Shown here: one piece after another, positions 27,603-37,630 of the stretch
Layout of the letters: every line of letters begins with the position of its first letter
How positions within the stretch are numbered: the first letter of the stretch is position 1
Assembly (NCBI RefSeq): GCF_002939705.1
Contig: NZ_MDCB01000001.1
Span: forward strand, 1 to 64,000
Direction: 5' to 3'
DNA length: 64,000 nucleotides
From: Xanthomonas albilineans
GTDB taxonomy: Bacteria; Pseudomonadota; Gammaproteobacteria; Xanthomonadales; Xanthomonadaceae
Program-made: the position numbers and the translations under genes
The notes under the pieces: generated by a model
Databases searched by the model: none
Told to the model about the DNA's origin: nothing
The model's input: the letters and a program-made list of their open reading frames with translations, nothing else

Positions 27603-29486
27603 TTAGGCAGCCTGCAGGCGCTCGCGTACCTGATCCAATGCCAGGCTGATCTTGTGCGCGAATCCGCCTTCGCCATGGTGCAGCATCACCAGTTTTCCAA
27701 GCGCGCGGGTCATCGCGACATAAAGAAGTTTTGCATCCAATTGCCTGCGTTGTTCGTCATCCGGCCCGTGCTGGCCTATTTCGCAGATGCCGGGAATGAA
27801 CACGGTGTCGAATTCGAGCCCCTTACTCGAATGCATCGTCATCACTTTCACGCGCGGTGCGCCCTCGAACAGGTTGCATTTGCTGCCCTCGTCGGCAAGT
27901 GCGACCGGGATCTGCGCCTGTAGCAGGCGCTCGGCGATCAATTTCGCCAGCTGTCTGCTACGGCAAAGCACTGCAAAATCGTCGATGCCTACGCCTTTGC
28001 CGATGGCATTGCTGATGTGCGCGGCGATGTGCCCGGCCTCGTCCCAGATGTTCCGACAACGCAGTAGTTGTGGCAGTGGCCCACGACGTCCGGCGCTCTC
28101 TGGTGCGATGACCGGGACGTGGTCTTCATCCGTGTCGTGGTTTTCGAGCAACTCGCGGGCGAACGCTTTGGCTGTCGCCAGCACTTCGAGGGAGTTGCGG
28201 TAGTTCAGGCGCAGGATGGTCGTGCGTCCCTGGGCCTGGATGCCGACACTGGCGAAGGTGAACTTGCGTTTGCGTCCATTCTCATAAAGTGACTGCGCGT
28301 CGTCGTAGAGCACGAGCAGCGAGTTGGTGTCCGGATCGACCATTTGCACGATCAACTGGAACCATTCGGGTTGGAAATCGTGTCCTTCGTCGATTAGCAC
28401 GGCGGCGTATTGGCCGCGCGGAATGGCGTTGGCGTGGAGGCCATCGATCACGCATTGCACCAGTGCGTCCGCGGCGGCCTGTGCAGTTGCAGTGTCTGCC
28501 GCGGGACGCAGCACCTTGAAGGTGTCCAATTGCAGGCGGCACCAGCCGTGGAAGTGTGCCACCACGATCCGGTCGTGCACATTCGTGTCCGCGACGATCT
28601 GCCGCAGCCGTCCGGCCAGGGTCTTGTTGTAGCACAGCACGAGCACGGGCTTGACATGACGGCGTGCCAGTTCCACGCAACGATAGCCAAGGATCATGGT
28701 CTTGCCCGAACCAGCAACGCCGTGGATAACGCGATGCCCATCGCCCAGCGAGCGCGCCAGTTGTTCCTGCTGCAAATCCATGATCTTGATCAGGTCAGGG
28801 ATTTCGGCAAGCAACGAAGGTGTTTCCGGCGTGCTGTCGAACATGCCGGCTTGAACCGGAATGCGCAGTTCGGGAAACAGATGCCAACGGATGCGGTCGA
28901 TCTGGGCAGGCGATAGTTTGCAGGCAAACTGCACCGTGAACATGCCCCAGAGCCGTTTACGGAAAGCTTCGGGGTCGACCGATTGGCTCATCTCGTCGCT
29001 GCACAGCACGCTGGCCGAGGGAATGACGCGCTGCAACTGCGCCTCATCGAACTGGCGGCGGGTGATATTGCTCAGGACCACGCCCCATCCCCAGGGTATG
29101 AGCAGCTTGCCGGCGCGTGGGGTGTTGTCGGGATGGCGCAGTGCCGGGTCGTGTTGCAGCAGTTTGCACAGTTCACGGGCGCACTCGCGCGCCTGACGTA
29201 GCGGGTTGGCGATGACGTTGGGGCCGCGTTCGGTTTTCAGGACGACCTTGTCGGGGTCGATCCGCTCAAACGATCCCAATGTCCAGTCCTTGACTTCCAG
29301 AACCAGAAGGCCTTGCTGTGGATGTAGAACGATAAAATCGGGAGACCGTTGCAGGGGGCCGAGCGACGCCTCGTACCAGCACACAGCCTCGGTGTCTAGC
29401 TTCTCCGCAAGGCGTTGTGCGAGGCGTCGTTCGCCGGGTTCCATCCGCGCCGAACACGAGGAAAAGCTGGGGAGTAGTTCGGCCAT
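27603..29486 (-). CDS. NERD-domain UvrD/Rep-type helicase
   Basis: A 627-residue DNA-dependent ATPase. The N-terminal NERD (nuclease-related) domain spans about residues 15-125, with DFIVLHPQQGLLVLEVKDW as its restriction-nuclease-like core. The superfamily 1 helicase follows: Walker A in GVAGSGKTMILGYR, Walker B in VLIDEGHDFQPEW, motif III/IV around LYDDAQSLYENGRKRK, and motif V/VI in MTMHSSKGLEFDTVFIPG and LLYVAMTRAL. Such proteins act in repair or in phage defence. It stands alone with no recognised partner. Confidence 0.9.
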   Translation of the reverse strand: MAELLPSFSSCSARMEPGERRLAQRLAEKLDTEAVCWYEASLGPLQRSPDFIVLHPQQGLLVLEVKDWTLGSFERIDPDKVVLKTERGPNVIANPLRQARECARELCKLLQHDPALRHPDNTPRAGKLLIPWGWGVVLSNITRRQFDEAQLQRVIPSASVLCSDEMSQSVDPEAFRKRLWGMFTVQFACKLSPAQIDRIRWHLFPELRIPVQAGMFDSTPETPSLLAEIPDLIKIMDLQQEQLARSLGDGHRVIHGVAGSGKTMILGYRCVELARRHVKPVLVLCYNKTLAGRLRQIVADTNVHDRIVVAHFHGWCRLQLDTFKVLRPAADTATAQAAADALVQCVIDGLHANAIPRGQYAAVLIDEGHDFQPEWFQLIVQMVDPDTNSLLVLYDDAQSLYENGRKRKFTFASVGIQAQGRTTILRLNYRNSLEVLATAKAFARELLENHDTDEDHVPVIAPESAGRRGPLPQLLRCRNIWDEAGHIAAHISNAIGKGVGIDDFAVLCRSRQLAKLIAERLLQAQIPVALADEGSKCNLFEGAPRVKVMTMHSSKGLEFDTVFIPGICEIGQHGPDDEQRRQLDAKLLYVAMTRALGKLVMLHHGEGGFAHKISLALDQVRERLQAA

Positions 29487-29597
29487 CGTCGCTTCCCCCT
29501 GAAATCGCTACTTGGGGGCAGAGCTTAGTGCTGCGCCGATGCGATGCGGTAAACAAATGCCCGGCGATACCTGATGCGATCTGTGCCGCAAAGGGGG

Positions 29598-30506
29598 CTA
29601 TGCGTCGAGCGTGGCCGTGGCGCTATTTTTCCGATTTGCCGCGCGCCGCGCCAGCAGCGCCTCGCGATGGGCGATGTAGGCGTTGGCAGCGAGGATGATC
29701 GCCGCGCCCAGCACCGTCCAGCGGTCCGGCGATTCGCCGAACAGCCACCAGCCGAATAACGTCACCAGCGGCAATTGGATGAAGCTGATCGGGGTCAGGG
29801 CCGAGACCTCGCCCAGGCGTAGCGCGCGTGTCCAGAGCAATTGCCCCAGTGTGCCGAACAGGCCGGTTGCCAGCAGCCACAACCAGGCGATGCCATGCGG
29901 CCACTGCCAGGCGAACAGCGCCGGCAGCAGCGACATCGGCAGCCAGAACGCATAGGTGTAGAACACGACGGTGTTGGCGGTATCGACCCGCGCCAGTTGC
30001 TTGATCTGGATGGCGACCAATGCACTCATCAGCGCGGCCAACACCGCGACCAGGGTGCCCGCGCTGAAGTTAGTGGCGCCGGGGCGGACGATCATCAGCA
30101 CCCCGATGAAGCCGCACAGCACGGCCAGCCAGCGACGCAGACGCACGATCTCGCCCAGCCACAGTGCCGCGGCTAGGGTGACGAACAACGGGGTGGAATA
30201 GGAGAGGGCGATCGCCTGCGATAACGGGAGATGGCCGATCGCCCAAAACCCGGCCAGCATCGACACCAAGCCGATCGCCGTGCGCAGCAGGTAGCGCGGC
30301 AACTGTGTCGTGCGTGGCAGCGGCCGGCCTGGACGCAGCAGTATCGGCAGCAGAAACAGCAGGCCGAACAGGTTGCGGAAGAAGGCGATTTCCACCGTCG
30401 CTAGCTGCGCCGATGCTAACCGGATGGCAACCACCATCAACCCGAAGGCCATGGTGCTGGCCAGCATCAGGGCCGCCGCGCGCAGCGGTGTGGGTACGCT
30501 TACCAC
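29598..30506 (-). CDS. EamA/DMT-family metabolite exporter
   Basis: About 302 residues with ten hydrophobic segments in two EamA repeats, e.g. [15 protein letters not shown] at the start and [11 protein letters not shown]-like joins between repeats ([33 protein letters not shown]). It should export a small metabolite across the inner membrane. A GTG at 30506 overlaps the murB stop, suggesting coupling; an ATG 13 codons later is possible. The substrate is unknown. Confidence 0.85.
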   Translation of the reverse strand: MVSVPTPLRAAALMLASTMAFGLMVVAIRLASAQLATVEIAFFRNLFGLLFLLPILLRPGRPLPRTTQLPRYLLRTAIGLVSMLAGFWAIGHLPLSQAIALSYSTPLFVTLAAALWLGEIVRLRRWLAVLCGFIGVLMIVRPGATNFSAGTLVAVLAALMSALVAIQIKQLARVDTANTVVFYTYAFWLPMSLLPALFAWQWPHGIAWLWLLATGLFGTLGQLLWTRALRLGEVSALTPISFIQLPLVTLFGWWLFGESPDRWTVLGAAIILAANAYIAHREALLARRAANRKNSATATLDA

Positions 30507-31540
30507 TGTGCGCCGACGATGCGCGGTTCCGGTTCCAGGATCACCCCGAAACGTTCGCGTACCGAAGCGGAGATCCGCCTTGCCAGCGCCAGCAATTCCG
30601 TGCCGCTGGCGTGTCCATGGTTGACCAGCACCAGGGCATGCGTGGCGGACACCGCGGCATCGCCGTCGCGGTGGCCTTTCCAGCCGCAGGCCTCGATCAA
30701 CCAGGCGGCCGAGAGCTTGCGCTGCATCTGGTCGTCGCTGTGGAACACCGGAAGCTCCGGATGCGCGTGCTGCAGCGCCTGCACCTGCTCTAGCGGCAGC
30801 ACTGGATTCTTGAAGAAGCTTCCGGCGTTGCCGAGGACTTCGGGATCGGGCAGCTTGCGCCGACGAAGGTTGATGACTGCTTGGGCCACGTCGGGCGCGC
30901 TCGGCGTGGTGATGCCCATCGCCTCCAGTTCCTCGGCGATGCCTGCGTAGTCCATGCGCAGCGCATGCAGGCGCGGTAGCCTGAATTCCACCGCGACGAT
31001 CAAATAACGGTCGGGCTGGCGCTTGAACAGACTGTCGCGGTAGCCGAATTCGCATGCCGCTGTATCCAGCCGCACGAAGCGCGCATCGGCACGGTCGTAG
31101 GCTTCCACGACGTGGATGAACTCTTCGACCTGCGCGCCGTAGGCGCCGATATTCTGGATCGGTGCGGCACCGACCGTGCCGGGGATCAGAGCCAGATTTT
31201 CCAGGCCGGACAGACCCTGTCCCAGCGACCACACCACCAACTCGTGCCAGCCCGTGCCAGCGCCGGCGCGGACGATGGCGTAATCGGCGCGATGTTCCAG
31301 TGTGTCGATGCTGCGGTTGCCGAAGGCCAACACCACGCCGGGCGCATCGCTGGCGAACAACACGTTGCTGCCGCTGCCCAGCGGCAACAGCGTTGCGCCG
31401 GACAGTTGCGGTGCCAGCAGTGCCTCCGGCAACGCCTCGGGGGTGTAGATCTGCAGTAGCCACGGCGCCTGCGCGGTAACGTGGAAGGTGTTGAGCGCCT
31501 GCAGCGGCGCGTTGGCGGTAAGCGACCAAGCGTTGCTCAT
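30500..31540 (-). CDS. murB: UDP-N-acetylenolpyruvoylglucosamine reductase
   Basis: FAD enzyme making UDP-N-acetylmuramate for peptidoglycan. Its 346 residues include the FAD-binding [14 protein letters not shown] and [26 protein letters not shown], then the catalytic Ser in [11 protein letters not shown] and the Glu region of the C-terminal domain (type I, with YRDSLFK). The ATG at 31540 overlaps the pyrD stop. Confidence 0.95.
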   Translation of the reverse strand: MSNAWSLTANAPLQALNTFHVTAQAPWLLQIYTPEALPEALLAPQLSGATLLPLGSGSNVLFASDAPGVVLAFGNRSIDTLEHRADYAIVRAGAGTGWHELVVWSLGQGLSGLENLALIPGTVGAAPIQNIGAYGAQVEEFIHVVEAYDRADARFVRLDTAACEFGYRDSLFKRQPDRYLIVAVEFRLPRLHALRMDYAGIAEELEAMGITTPSAPDVAQAVINLRRRKLPDPEVLGNAGSFFKNPVLPLEQVQALQHAHPELPVFHSDDQMQRKLSAAWLIEACGWKGHRDGDAAVSATHALVLVNHGHASGTELLALARRISASVRERFGVILEPEPRIVGAQW

Positions 31541-32592
31541 GGTGCGGCTACCGATCCAGGGCTGGGGGCTTCGCGGCGTCGGCGTATCGCTTCGACGCAT
31601 TCGCCGATCAGTTCCGGTCCGCGGAACACCAGTCCGCTGTAGCACTGAACCAGTGTCGCGCCGGCTGCCATCTTCGCTGCGGCGTCGGCACCGCAGAGGA
31701 TCCCGCCGACCCCGATCAGCGGGATCGCCTCGGGTAGGCGTGCGCGCAGTCGGCGTTGCACCAGTGTCGATTGTTCCAGCAGCGGCGCCCCGGACAGGCC
31801 GCCGCTTTCGCCGCCGAGCGGCGCGTGTTCCAGGCCAGGCCGGGCGATGGTGGTGTTGGTGGCGATCACCCCGTCCACCTGCAGGTCCGACAATACCCGG
31901 GCCGCCGCATCGATGTCGCTGTCGCTCAGATCCGGCGCGACCTTCACCAGCATCGGCACGCGTCTGCCATGGCGCGCGCTCAGCGTTTCCTGCGCTTCGC
32001 GCAGCCGTGCGATCAAGTGTCGCAGCGCTTGCTCTTCCTGCAGTTCGCGTAAGCCGGCGGTGTTGGGCGAGGAGATGTTGATCGTGACATAGTCGGCAAG
32101 CGCATAGACCTTTTCCAGGCAATGCAGGTAGTCGGCCACGGCGTCTTCGTTCGGTGTGTCCTTGTTTTTCCCGATGTTGATCCCGAGCAGGCCGCGCTGG
32201 CGGCGCGCGCGCGCGACGTTGCGCACCAAGGCGTCCACTCCAAGGTTGTTGAAGCCCAGGCGGTTGATGACGGCCTGCTGTTGCGGTAGACGGAACATGC
32301 GCGGTTTGGGATTGCCAGCCTGCGGCCGTGGGGTGATGGTGCCGACCTCGACGAAACCGAAGCCCAGCGCCAGCAGCGCATCGATGTGCTCGCCGTTCTT
32401 GTCCAGGCCCGCTGCCAACCCGACCGGATTGGGAAACGTCAGGCCGAAGGCTTGCGTGGGTATCGGCGCGATCGCTGGCGCCAACAGGGGGGTCGTGCCG
32501 GTGCGATAGGCTAGTTCGAGCGCGCGCAGGCCCAGGGTATGGGCGCGCTCGGCATCGAGGGCGAACAGAAACGGTCGAGCGAGTGAATACAT
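31537..32592 (-). CDS. pyrD: Dihydroorotate dehydrogenase (quinone), class 2
   Basis: Membrane-associated FMN enzyme of pyrimidine synthesis. The 351-residue protein starts with the class 2 hydrophobic helix ([18 protein letters not shown]). [44 protein letters not shown], the catalytic Ser in that motif, [12 protein letters not shown] and [12 protein letters not shown] are all present. It overlaps murB by four bases. Confidence 0.96.
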   Translation of the reverse strand: MYSLARPFLFALDAERAHTLGLRALELAYRTGTTPLLAPAIAPIPTQAFGLTFPNPVGLAAGLDKNGEHIDALLALGFGFVEVGTITPRPQAGNPKPRMFRLPQQQAVINRLGFNNLGVDALVRNVARARRQRGLLGINIGKNKDTPNEDAVADYLHCLEKVYALADYVTINISSPNTAGLRELQEEQALRHLIARLREAQETLSARHGRRVPMLVKVAPDLSDSDIDAAARVLSDLQVDGVIATNTTIARPGLEHAPLGGESGGLSGAPLLEQSTLVQRRLRARLPEAIPLIGVGGILCGADAAAKMAAGATLVQCYSGLVFRGPELIGECVEAIRRRREAPSPGSVAAP

Positions 32593-32603
32593 GGCGATGC
32601 AGC

Positions 32604-33377
32604 TTAGTTTAGCGTCCCGGCAAAAGCGCGGGTGTGGTAATGGATTTCGACCGTGCCATCGACCTGGTGTTGGTCGAACAGCGCGCGCAGCGCTTCCAGC
32701 ATGGGCGCATGGCGCGGATGTTCGGGCAGTGGCGCGTATGAGGACGACAGCAAGCGTCCGCGCAGGAAGTCGAAATTCATGCGTTGCAGATTGGGGAACT
32801 GCGCACTGTCGCGCAGGCCAGCACCGAACCAGCGATGCATCGTCGCATCGTCCGGGTGGCGTTCGGAGACGGCGCTGTAGTCGGTGCCGTAGTCGAGCAG
32901 CAGTTGTTCGTAGCCTTGCAGAAACGGCGTTGCGTCGAGTAGGCGCGTGTTCCAATACACCAGCGCCAAGCCACCAGGACGTAGCACCCGTGCCCATTCG
33001 CGGCGCACGGCCACTGGATCGAACCAGTGGAATGCCTGTGCGGCGCTGATCAGCTCGATGCTGGCGTCGGCCAGGGTGGTGGCCTCGGCGCTGCCGTCGA
33101 TTGCGCGAAATCCCGGTGTCTTGTGCAGCATCTTCTCGGCGGCGCGACGCATCGCCGCGTTCGGCTCCACGGCCAGGGTGGGGTGCCCGGCGCGCAGGAA
33201 CATGCGGGTGGAGATGCCAGTGCCTGCGCCGATATCGGCCACCAGCGCCGTCGGTGCCACGCCCAGAGTGCCGTGCACCCAGGCCATCAGTGCCGGTGGG
33301 TAATCCGGGCGATAGCGCACGTAGTCGTCGACGCGGTTGCTGAAGCGGTGTTGTGGATCGGTGGCGTCGATGTTCAT
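32604..33377 (-). CDS. Class I SAM-dependent methyltransferase
   Basis: A 257-residue cytoplasmic protein with motif I in [18 protein letters not shown], an acidic residue after beta-2 (LAVEPNAAM), [25 protein letters not shown] as the post-II/III region, and a C-terminal part related to the Methyltransf_11 group. The substrate is unknown. It follows the DUF4190-like gene with a 4-base overlap and precedes pyrD. Confidence 0.85.
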   Translation of the reverse strand: MNIDATDPQHRFSNRVDDYVRYRPDYPPALMAWVHGTLGVAPTALVADIGAGTGISTRMFLRAGHPTLAVEPNAAMRRAAEKMLHKTPGFRAIDGSAEATTLADASIELISAAQAFHWFDPVAVRREWARVLRPGGLALVYWNTRLLDATPFLQGYEQLLLDYGTDYSAVSERHPDDATMHRWFGAGLRDSAQFPNLQRMNFDFLRGRLLSSSYAPLPEHPRHAPMLEALRALFDQHQVDGTVEIHYHTRAFAGTLN

Positions 33378-33664
33378 GCGTGCGTACTCGCGAACCAGGC
33401 TAACCCGCCGAAGAACAGCAAGAACGCCAGTATGGTCAGCAGCGCGATGACCGCGAGCACCACCGCGCTCCACCCCAGCACCAATCCACCCACCGCCAGG
33501 CCATCGCCCTCAAAACGCTGCGGATTGCGGCGGATTTCCGCGCGCGCCATGTGTCCGGTGATGATCGCGCTCAGGCTGCCGATCAGCGGCATCAAGGTCC
33601 AACCGAGGATGCCGGCGACCAGGCTGACCACGGCCAGGGAGTTCGTTTCGCGTATCTGATTCAT
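33374..33664 (-). CDS. Small DUF4190-type membrane protein
   Basis: A 96-residue protein with two hydrophobic segments ([20 protein letters not shown] and a longer C-terminal one) around a short loop [12 protein letters not shown]. This is the usual pattern of DUF4190, a family of unknown function. It overlaps the methyltransferase start by four bases. Confidence 0.85.
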   Translation of the reverse strand: MNQIRETNSLAVVSLVAGILGWTLMPLIGSLSAIITGHMARAEIRRNPQRFEGDGLAVGGLVLGWSAVVLAVIALLTILAFLLFFGGLAWFASTHA

Positions 33665-33736
33665 CGGTGTCGCTCCTTTGCTGGTGAAGATGGAAGAGAT
33701 GTGTGTTCGTGCGTTAAGAAGGCTGCGTTCGCGCTG

Positions 33737-35269
33737 TCACAGGTCGAATTTGATGCCCTGTGCTAGCGGCAGTGAATCGGAGTAATTGATGGTGTTGGTC
33801 TGCCGGCGCATGTACACCTTCCACGCGTCCGAGCCGGACTCGCGGCCGCCGCCGGTGTCCTTCTCGCCGCCGAAGGCGCCGCCGATCTCGGCGCCGGAGG
33901 TGCCGATGTTGACGTTGGCGATGCCGCAGTCGCTGCCGGCCGCAGACAGGAAGGTCTCTGCCGCTTTCAGATTTTGGGTGAAGATCGAGGAAGACAGCCC
34001 TTGCGGCACGCCGTTCTGCATGTCGATGGCTTCCTGGAGGGTGGTGTATTTCATCACGTACAGGATCGGGGCGAAGGTTTCGTGCTGCACGATGGCGTCG
34101 GTGTTCTTCAGTCCGCTGACGATCGTCGGCAGCACGAAGTTGCCAGGACGCTCCAGTGCGGTGCCGCCGGTTTCGATGGTGCCACCGGCGGCCTTGGCCT
34201 TGGCGATCGACGCCAGGAATTGTGTGACCGCGCTGCGGCTGTTCAACGGCCCCATCAGATTCGCAGGGTCTGTCGGGTCGCCGATCTTGCCTTCGACCTG
34301 TTTGTACGCCTTGACCAGCGTTGCCAGTACGGTGTCGTAAATAGCGGCATGCACGATCAATCGACGTGTGCTGGTGCAGCGCTGACCGGCGGTACCGACC
34401 GCACCGAATACGATGGCCGGGATCGCCAACTTCAAGTCTGCACTCTCATCGAGAATGATCGCGTTGTTGCCGCCCAGTTCCAGCAGGCAGCGGCCCAGCC
34501 GCCGCGCGCACGTCTCGGCGACGCGGCGCCCGACCTGGGTGGAGCCGGTGAAGCTGATCAGCGGGACGCGGCTGTCCTCGACCAGGCGTTCGGATAGCGC
34601 CGTGCCGGCGTCGTTGATCAGGAAGAAGATGTCCGGGAAGCCGGCATTGCGCAGTGCCGCGTTGCAGATCTTCATCGAGGCGATCGCGGTCAGGGGCGTT
34701 TTATTGGATGGCTTCCAGATGCAGATGTCGCCGCAGATCGCTGCCAGGAAGGCGTTCCAGCTCCACACCGCAACCGGGAAGTTGAATGCGCTGATGATGC
34801 CGACCAAGCCGAGCGGTTGGTACTGTTCGTACATACGGTGGCCGGGACGCTCCGAATGCAGCGTGTAGCCGTACAGCATGCGGCTTTGCCCGACCGCGAA
34901 GTCGGCGATGTCGATCATTTCCTGCACTTCGCCGTCGCCTTCGGGCTTGCTCTTGCCCATCTCCAGCGCGACCAGCGACCCCAGTGAGTCCTTGTGCGCA
35001 CGCAGCGCTTCGCCGCACAGTCGCACCGCCTCGCCGCGGCGCGGGGCCGGCGTGCTGCGCCACAGCTTGAACGCGGCTTGCGCACGGGCGATCACGGTCT
35101 CGTAGTCCGCGTCTGTGGTCGCCTGTACTTCGGCGATGAGCGCATTGCTGGATGGATTCAACGGTTGCAGTATGCCGGCGCCTGTGGCGCTGGACCACTC
35201 GCCGTTGCCGAGATAGGTGCCGGCGTTGGATGCGGCCAGGCCGAGCGCCTTCAGCAAATCAGCGGACAT
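33737..35269 (-). CDS. amaB: Aldehyde dehydrogenase, ALDH7 type (aminoadipate semialdehyde dehydrogenase)
   Basis: NAD-dependent oxidation of alpha-aminoadipate semialdehyde in lysine breakdown is the usual role of this subfamily. The 510-residue protein has [37 protein letters not shown], the catalytic Glu in [10 protein letters not shown] and the nucleophile Cys in [13 protein letters not shown]. The ATG at 35269 matches family length. It is transcribed alone, and the island begins just upstream of it. Confidence 0.88.
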   Translation of the reverse strand: MSADLLKALGLAASNAGTYLGNGEWSSATGAGILQPLNPSSNALIAEVQATTDADYETVIARAQAAFKLWRSTPAPRRGEAVRLCGEALRAHKDSLGSLVALEMGKSKPEGDGEVQEMIDIADFAVGQSRMLYGYTLHSERPGHRMYEQYQPLGLVGIISAFNFPVAVWSWNAFLAAICGDICIWKPSNKTPLTAIASMKICNAALRNAGFPDIFFLINDAGTALSERLVEDSRVPLISFTGSTQVGRRVAETCARRLGRCLLELGGNNAIILDESADLKLAIPAIVFGAVGTAGQRCTSTRRLIVHAAIYDTVLATLVKAYKQVEGKIGDPTDPANLMGPLNSRSAVTQFLASIAKAKAAGGTIETGGTALERPGNFVLPTIVSGLKNTDAIVQHETFAPILYVMKYTTLQEAIDMQNGVPQGLSSSIFTQNLKAAETFLSAAGSDCGIANVNIGTSGAEIGGAFGGEKDTGGGRESGSDAWKVYMRRQTNTINYSDSLPLAQGIKFDL

Positions 35270-35460
35270 GGAATCTCCTGGAAAATCGAGGCGACAGGGA
35301 CGGCAACTGTAAGCGTGGAGCGCGAGGTGTGACCAAATTGTCATTTTAGCAGACTGGGCTTAGCCGCCCCGTTTCGGCTTGCTCGGCGTGTGGCACGCTC
35401 AAAAAGCGATGGCCATGCCTTATAAGACCCTTGTAGTGGTCTACGGACGGCCTATCGCAC

Positions 35461-35930
35461 ATGTCTGCAAGCGCGCTCCAAACGCTGCGAGAGTTGTATC
35501 CGCAGCGCTACGCACATCGGTCCGAAGAAGTGGCCCATGTGCTTCGTGGTCAGAGCACCAGGGGCGTCGTGCAGCGCGTTCGCGAAGGGGATGCAGTCAG
35601 GGCGCTACCCATTGGCCCGCAAGATCGACGGATTGATCCAGATGCCGCTTGAAGCGTTGGCCGAGATCTTGGATCCAGCGCCAGCGACTCAGCCGGTCAC
35701 CCCGCCATCACCCCACCATCACCCCTTCATCCTCGCGGCGACGATCCGCCATTGGGTCGCGTTTGAGCTTCGTGCGTGCGGCAGGCTTCTGGGAGCAAGT
35801 GATGGGGGTCATTGGCGAGCAGGAATTGGCCGATGAGCTGGCTGAGGTCGCGGCGCGAGTGCTGAGAGAGCTTCGCTATGGGGAAGCGAAGGCTAGGGCG
35901 AGTCGTCAGCGTGATAACCTCTCCGTCTAA
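35461..35930 (+). pseudogene. Frameshifted remnant of a small phage-like or mobile-element protein
   Basis: One protein can be followed through three frames. It runs from MSASALQTLRELYPQRYAH to VVQRVREG, then RYPLARKIDGLIQMPLEAL in the next frame, then RAAGFWEQVMGVIGEQELADEL to the stop. The breaks fall near 35590 and 35785. Each segment has natural composition, so a decayed gene is more likely than three chance frames. No family is recognised; its small size and position suggest a phage or integrative-element origin. Confidence 0.6.
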
Positions 35931-36415
35931 GGAGGGAGATCGACCCTTCTTTGATTTCCGGGCGGTTTGCAGTTTCTTTCTAGCAGCTCGCGAAGCAACA
36001 CCCAGTAGCTTGCTTAATCTCAGCGGCACATGCGCGAACGATGAAGAATGAGCTCGTGCGCTTGCAAGCAGCCGGCTCGTATCTGCTGCGCGGGGCACAT
36101 GGGGTGAGGAAGTCTCGTTAGACTTTCGCTTGCTGCGATGGTCGAGTCGTGCCGCGAAGTCTCACTGTTCTCGCTTGGATCCATTTCGGTTGACGGACCG
36201 GTCGAAGGTCAGGCTGCCTCCATTTGCCACCCATGCTTACTCGGAATCTTGGAATAGAAGTCTCGGCGCTTAGCTGTGCTCTATTTCACTCGCGTGTGGA
36301 CTATGGCCACGGTTCCGTTCCTTGCAGGATTGACAGCCACTGCCTGTGCAAGCATTCTTCCGCTAGATGGCATTCGCGTTATCTGAATAGGCGTGCACAT
36401 GGAGGTGATTACTTG
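35931..36415. other. 485-base gap upstream of the XRE gene
   Basis: No convincing gene. The minus-strand frame across 35727-36098 overlaps the remnant and looks like a shadow. The region probably holds the promoter of the XRE gene, but no clear elements were seen. Confidence 0.5.
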
Positions 36416-36757
36416 ATGGCTTCAATCGCAGAACGCATCCGCTTAGCCCGCAATGATCGAGGCCTCTCTCAAACGGAACTATCAAGACTCCTTGGCGTCA
36501 ATCGCGCAACGGTTGGACACTGGGAAAGTGGCGAAAGCTTTGCGCCCAACCTTCAACATCTTCATTCGCTTAGTCTTGTACTGGAAGTCACGATCGACTG
36601 GCTCACCAGTGGTGATGAAGAAGCATCCCGAGCGGCTTCTCCGAACACTTCAAGATCTCATCTCGAAGGCAGAATGCTCGACCTCTCTAAGCACCTTCCC
36701 GTTTCATTCCTGGCCAGTGTTGTCGCGCTGTTGGAGAAAGCTGAGTTCTATCTCTAA
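36416..36757 (+). CDS. XRE-family transcriptional regulator upstream of the RiPP-like operon
   Basis: A 113-residue protein with an N-terminal helix-turn-helix: ERIRLARNDRGLSQTELSRL, then VNRATVGHWESGESF, then IDWLTSGDEE, as in Cro/CI-type repressors. The C-terminal 45 residues (LEGRMLDLSKHLPVSFLASV) have no known family. The ATG at 36416 follows GGAGGTG at 36401-36407, a strong ribosome site. It lies 151 bases before the first precursor gene on the same strand, so control of that operon is plausible; an inherited phage repressor is the alternative. Confidence 0.82.
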   Translation: MASIAERIRLARNDRGLSQTELSRLLGVNRATVGHWESGESFAPNLQHLHSLSLVLEVTIDWLTSGDEEASRAASPNTSRSHLEGRMLDLSKHLPVSFLASVVALLEKAEFYL

Positions 36758-36813
36758 GGCGAGCCGATGTGGTGCTTCTGTCGCTGCTGTGCGCAGCACA
36801 GCAAGGGGTTTGA

Positions 36814-36840
36814 TTGACACTTCCAACTGGCTTTACATTA
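36814..36840 (+). promoter_or_regulatory. Candidate promoter of the RiPP-like operon
   Basis: A consensus -35 TTGACA (36814-36819) lies in the gap before the first precursor gene. The -10 is weak; TACATT (36834-36839) is closer than the ideal spacing. This fits a regulated promoter but is only a candidate. Confidence 0.35.
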
Positions 36841-36908
36841 GGGGGGCGAGTGAGGCCGAAGTCAAAGGGTTTCATCGCATAACCCTCAATGTCAAAGGAA
36901 GGAATGAA

Positions 36909-37205
36909 ATGAGCAAGAGCATCACCAACAAGGCGATCTCGTCCTTGGCCCTGATCATCGCCGGTGCAGCCGGGTCGGCCTCAGCTTCGGAAGCGCCCTC
37001 GGTCGCTACTCACAATCTCGAATCGTCTACGGCAATCAATGCCGATCTCGACAGTCTGCGCATGGCTGAGTTCGCTTCACCCGAGTCGCTTCTGGCCGCC
37101 GCAGATGGTCACCATTCTGATTCGATTGGCTCGCATCATCACCACACCATTGCCAGCACAGATGGCGTGAAAGTGGCTGACACAGCCTCGCGCTTCGATG
37201 TTTGA
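36909..37205 (+). CDS. RiPP-like precursor peptide 1 (signal-type leader, His-rich block)
   Basis: A 98-residue peptide. Residues 5-26 form a hydrophobic, Sec-like leader ending in an Ala-Ser-Ala site (GSASA). After a variable stretch come RMAEF, then LLAAADGHHSDSIGSHHHH at 61-79, then TIAS, a spacer and the C-terminus RFDV. The ribosome site AAAGGAAGGA is strong. A paralogue follows directly and shares the leader type, MxEF, the His block and RFDV. It lies upstream of a putative peptide-modifying enzyme, a methyltransferase and permeases. The function and the modified residues are inferred; the His/Asp block could bind metal. Confidence 0.82.
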   Translation: MSKSITNKAISSLALIIAGAAGSASASEAPSVATHNLESSTAINADLDSLRMAEFASPESLLAAADGHHSDSIGSHHHHTIASTDGVKVADTASRFDV

Positions 37206-37246
37206 TTGTTCGCTGCCATTTTTCATTAAAGGACCAATCGCTCGCT

Positions 37247-37558
37247 ATGAATGACCATCGCAATCTCACCAAAACCCTCTCCGCGCTGACATTGCTCGTT
37301 GTGGGCTCAACCGCAGGCGTTGCCATGGCTGGAATGAATGCGGACCCGAGCGCCAACGCTGCGCTTGAAACCGCTGTGTCGTTGACCTCACTTAACGATC
37401 TGGCGATGGATGAGTTCGACCAAGCTGCAAGGGCCAACAATCTTTTGGTCGCCGCTGATGGCCATCACGACGACTCCATCGGCTCGCATCACCATCATGC
37501 CATCGCCTCGGCAACGACGGCCTATCGCGAGGCCGAATCGGGTCGCTTCGACGTTTAA
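37247..37558 (+). CDS. RiPP-like precursor peptide 2 (paralogue)
   Basis: A 103-residue paralogue of the preceding peptide. The hydrophobic leader (TLSALTLLVVGSTAGVAMA) has a signal-peptidase-like AMA end near residue 28. It has MDEF at 54-57, AADGHHDDSIGSHHHH at 69-84, AIAS, and the C-terminus RFDV. Within the 20-codon block shared with peptide 1, 18 amino acids agree but 12 of those use different codons, so the protein sequence has been selectively kept. It starts 41 bases after peptide 1 at an ATG behind AAAGGA. Confidence 0.82.
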   Translation: MNDHRNLTKTLSALTLLVVGSTAGVAMAGMNADPSANAALETAVSLTSLNDLAMDEFDQAARANNLLVAADGHHDDSIGSHHHHAIASATTAYREAESGRFDV

Positions 37559-37570
37559 TTTCAGCGTGAT

Positions 37571-37599
37571 CGCCGAGGGGGCATGGGGTCCCCTCGGCG
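37571..37599 (+). terminator. Hairpin between precursor genes and modification genes
   Basis: A perfect 10-bp stem, CGCCGAGGGG (37571-37580) with CCCCTCGGCG (37590-37599), and a 9-base loop. It has no T-run, so partial termination or 3'-end stabilisation of the precursor mRNA is likelier than full termination. This would let the peptides be made in excess over the enzymes. Confidence 0.6.
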
Positions 37600-37630
37600 T
37601 GAGTCAAGACTGCTCAGGGAGTGAGGTGCT

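Noticed and set aside
29598-31529. A 643-residue frame joining the EamA exporter with upstream residues
   Set aside because: The upstream part lies antisense-frame to murB and is Arg/Gly-rich; the exporter starts at the murB stop.
36453-36908. An upstream extension of precursor peptide 1 by 152 residues
   Set aside because: It overlaps the XRE gene in another frame; the ATG at 36909 has a strong ribosome site and begins the signal-type leader.
37075-37520. His-rich repeats as a possible DNA tandem repeat or CRISPR-like unit
   Set aside because: The two blocks differ at most third codon positions and occur once per gene, so this is protein-level conservation, not a DNA repeat.
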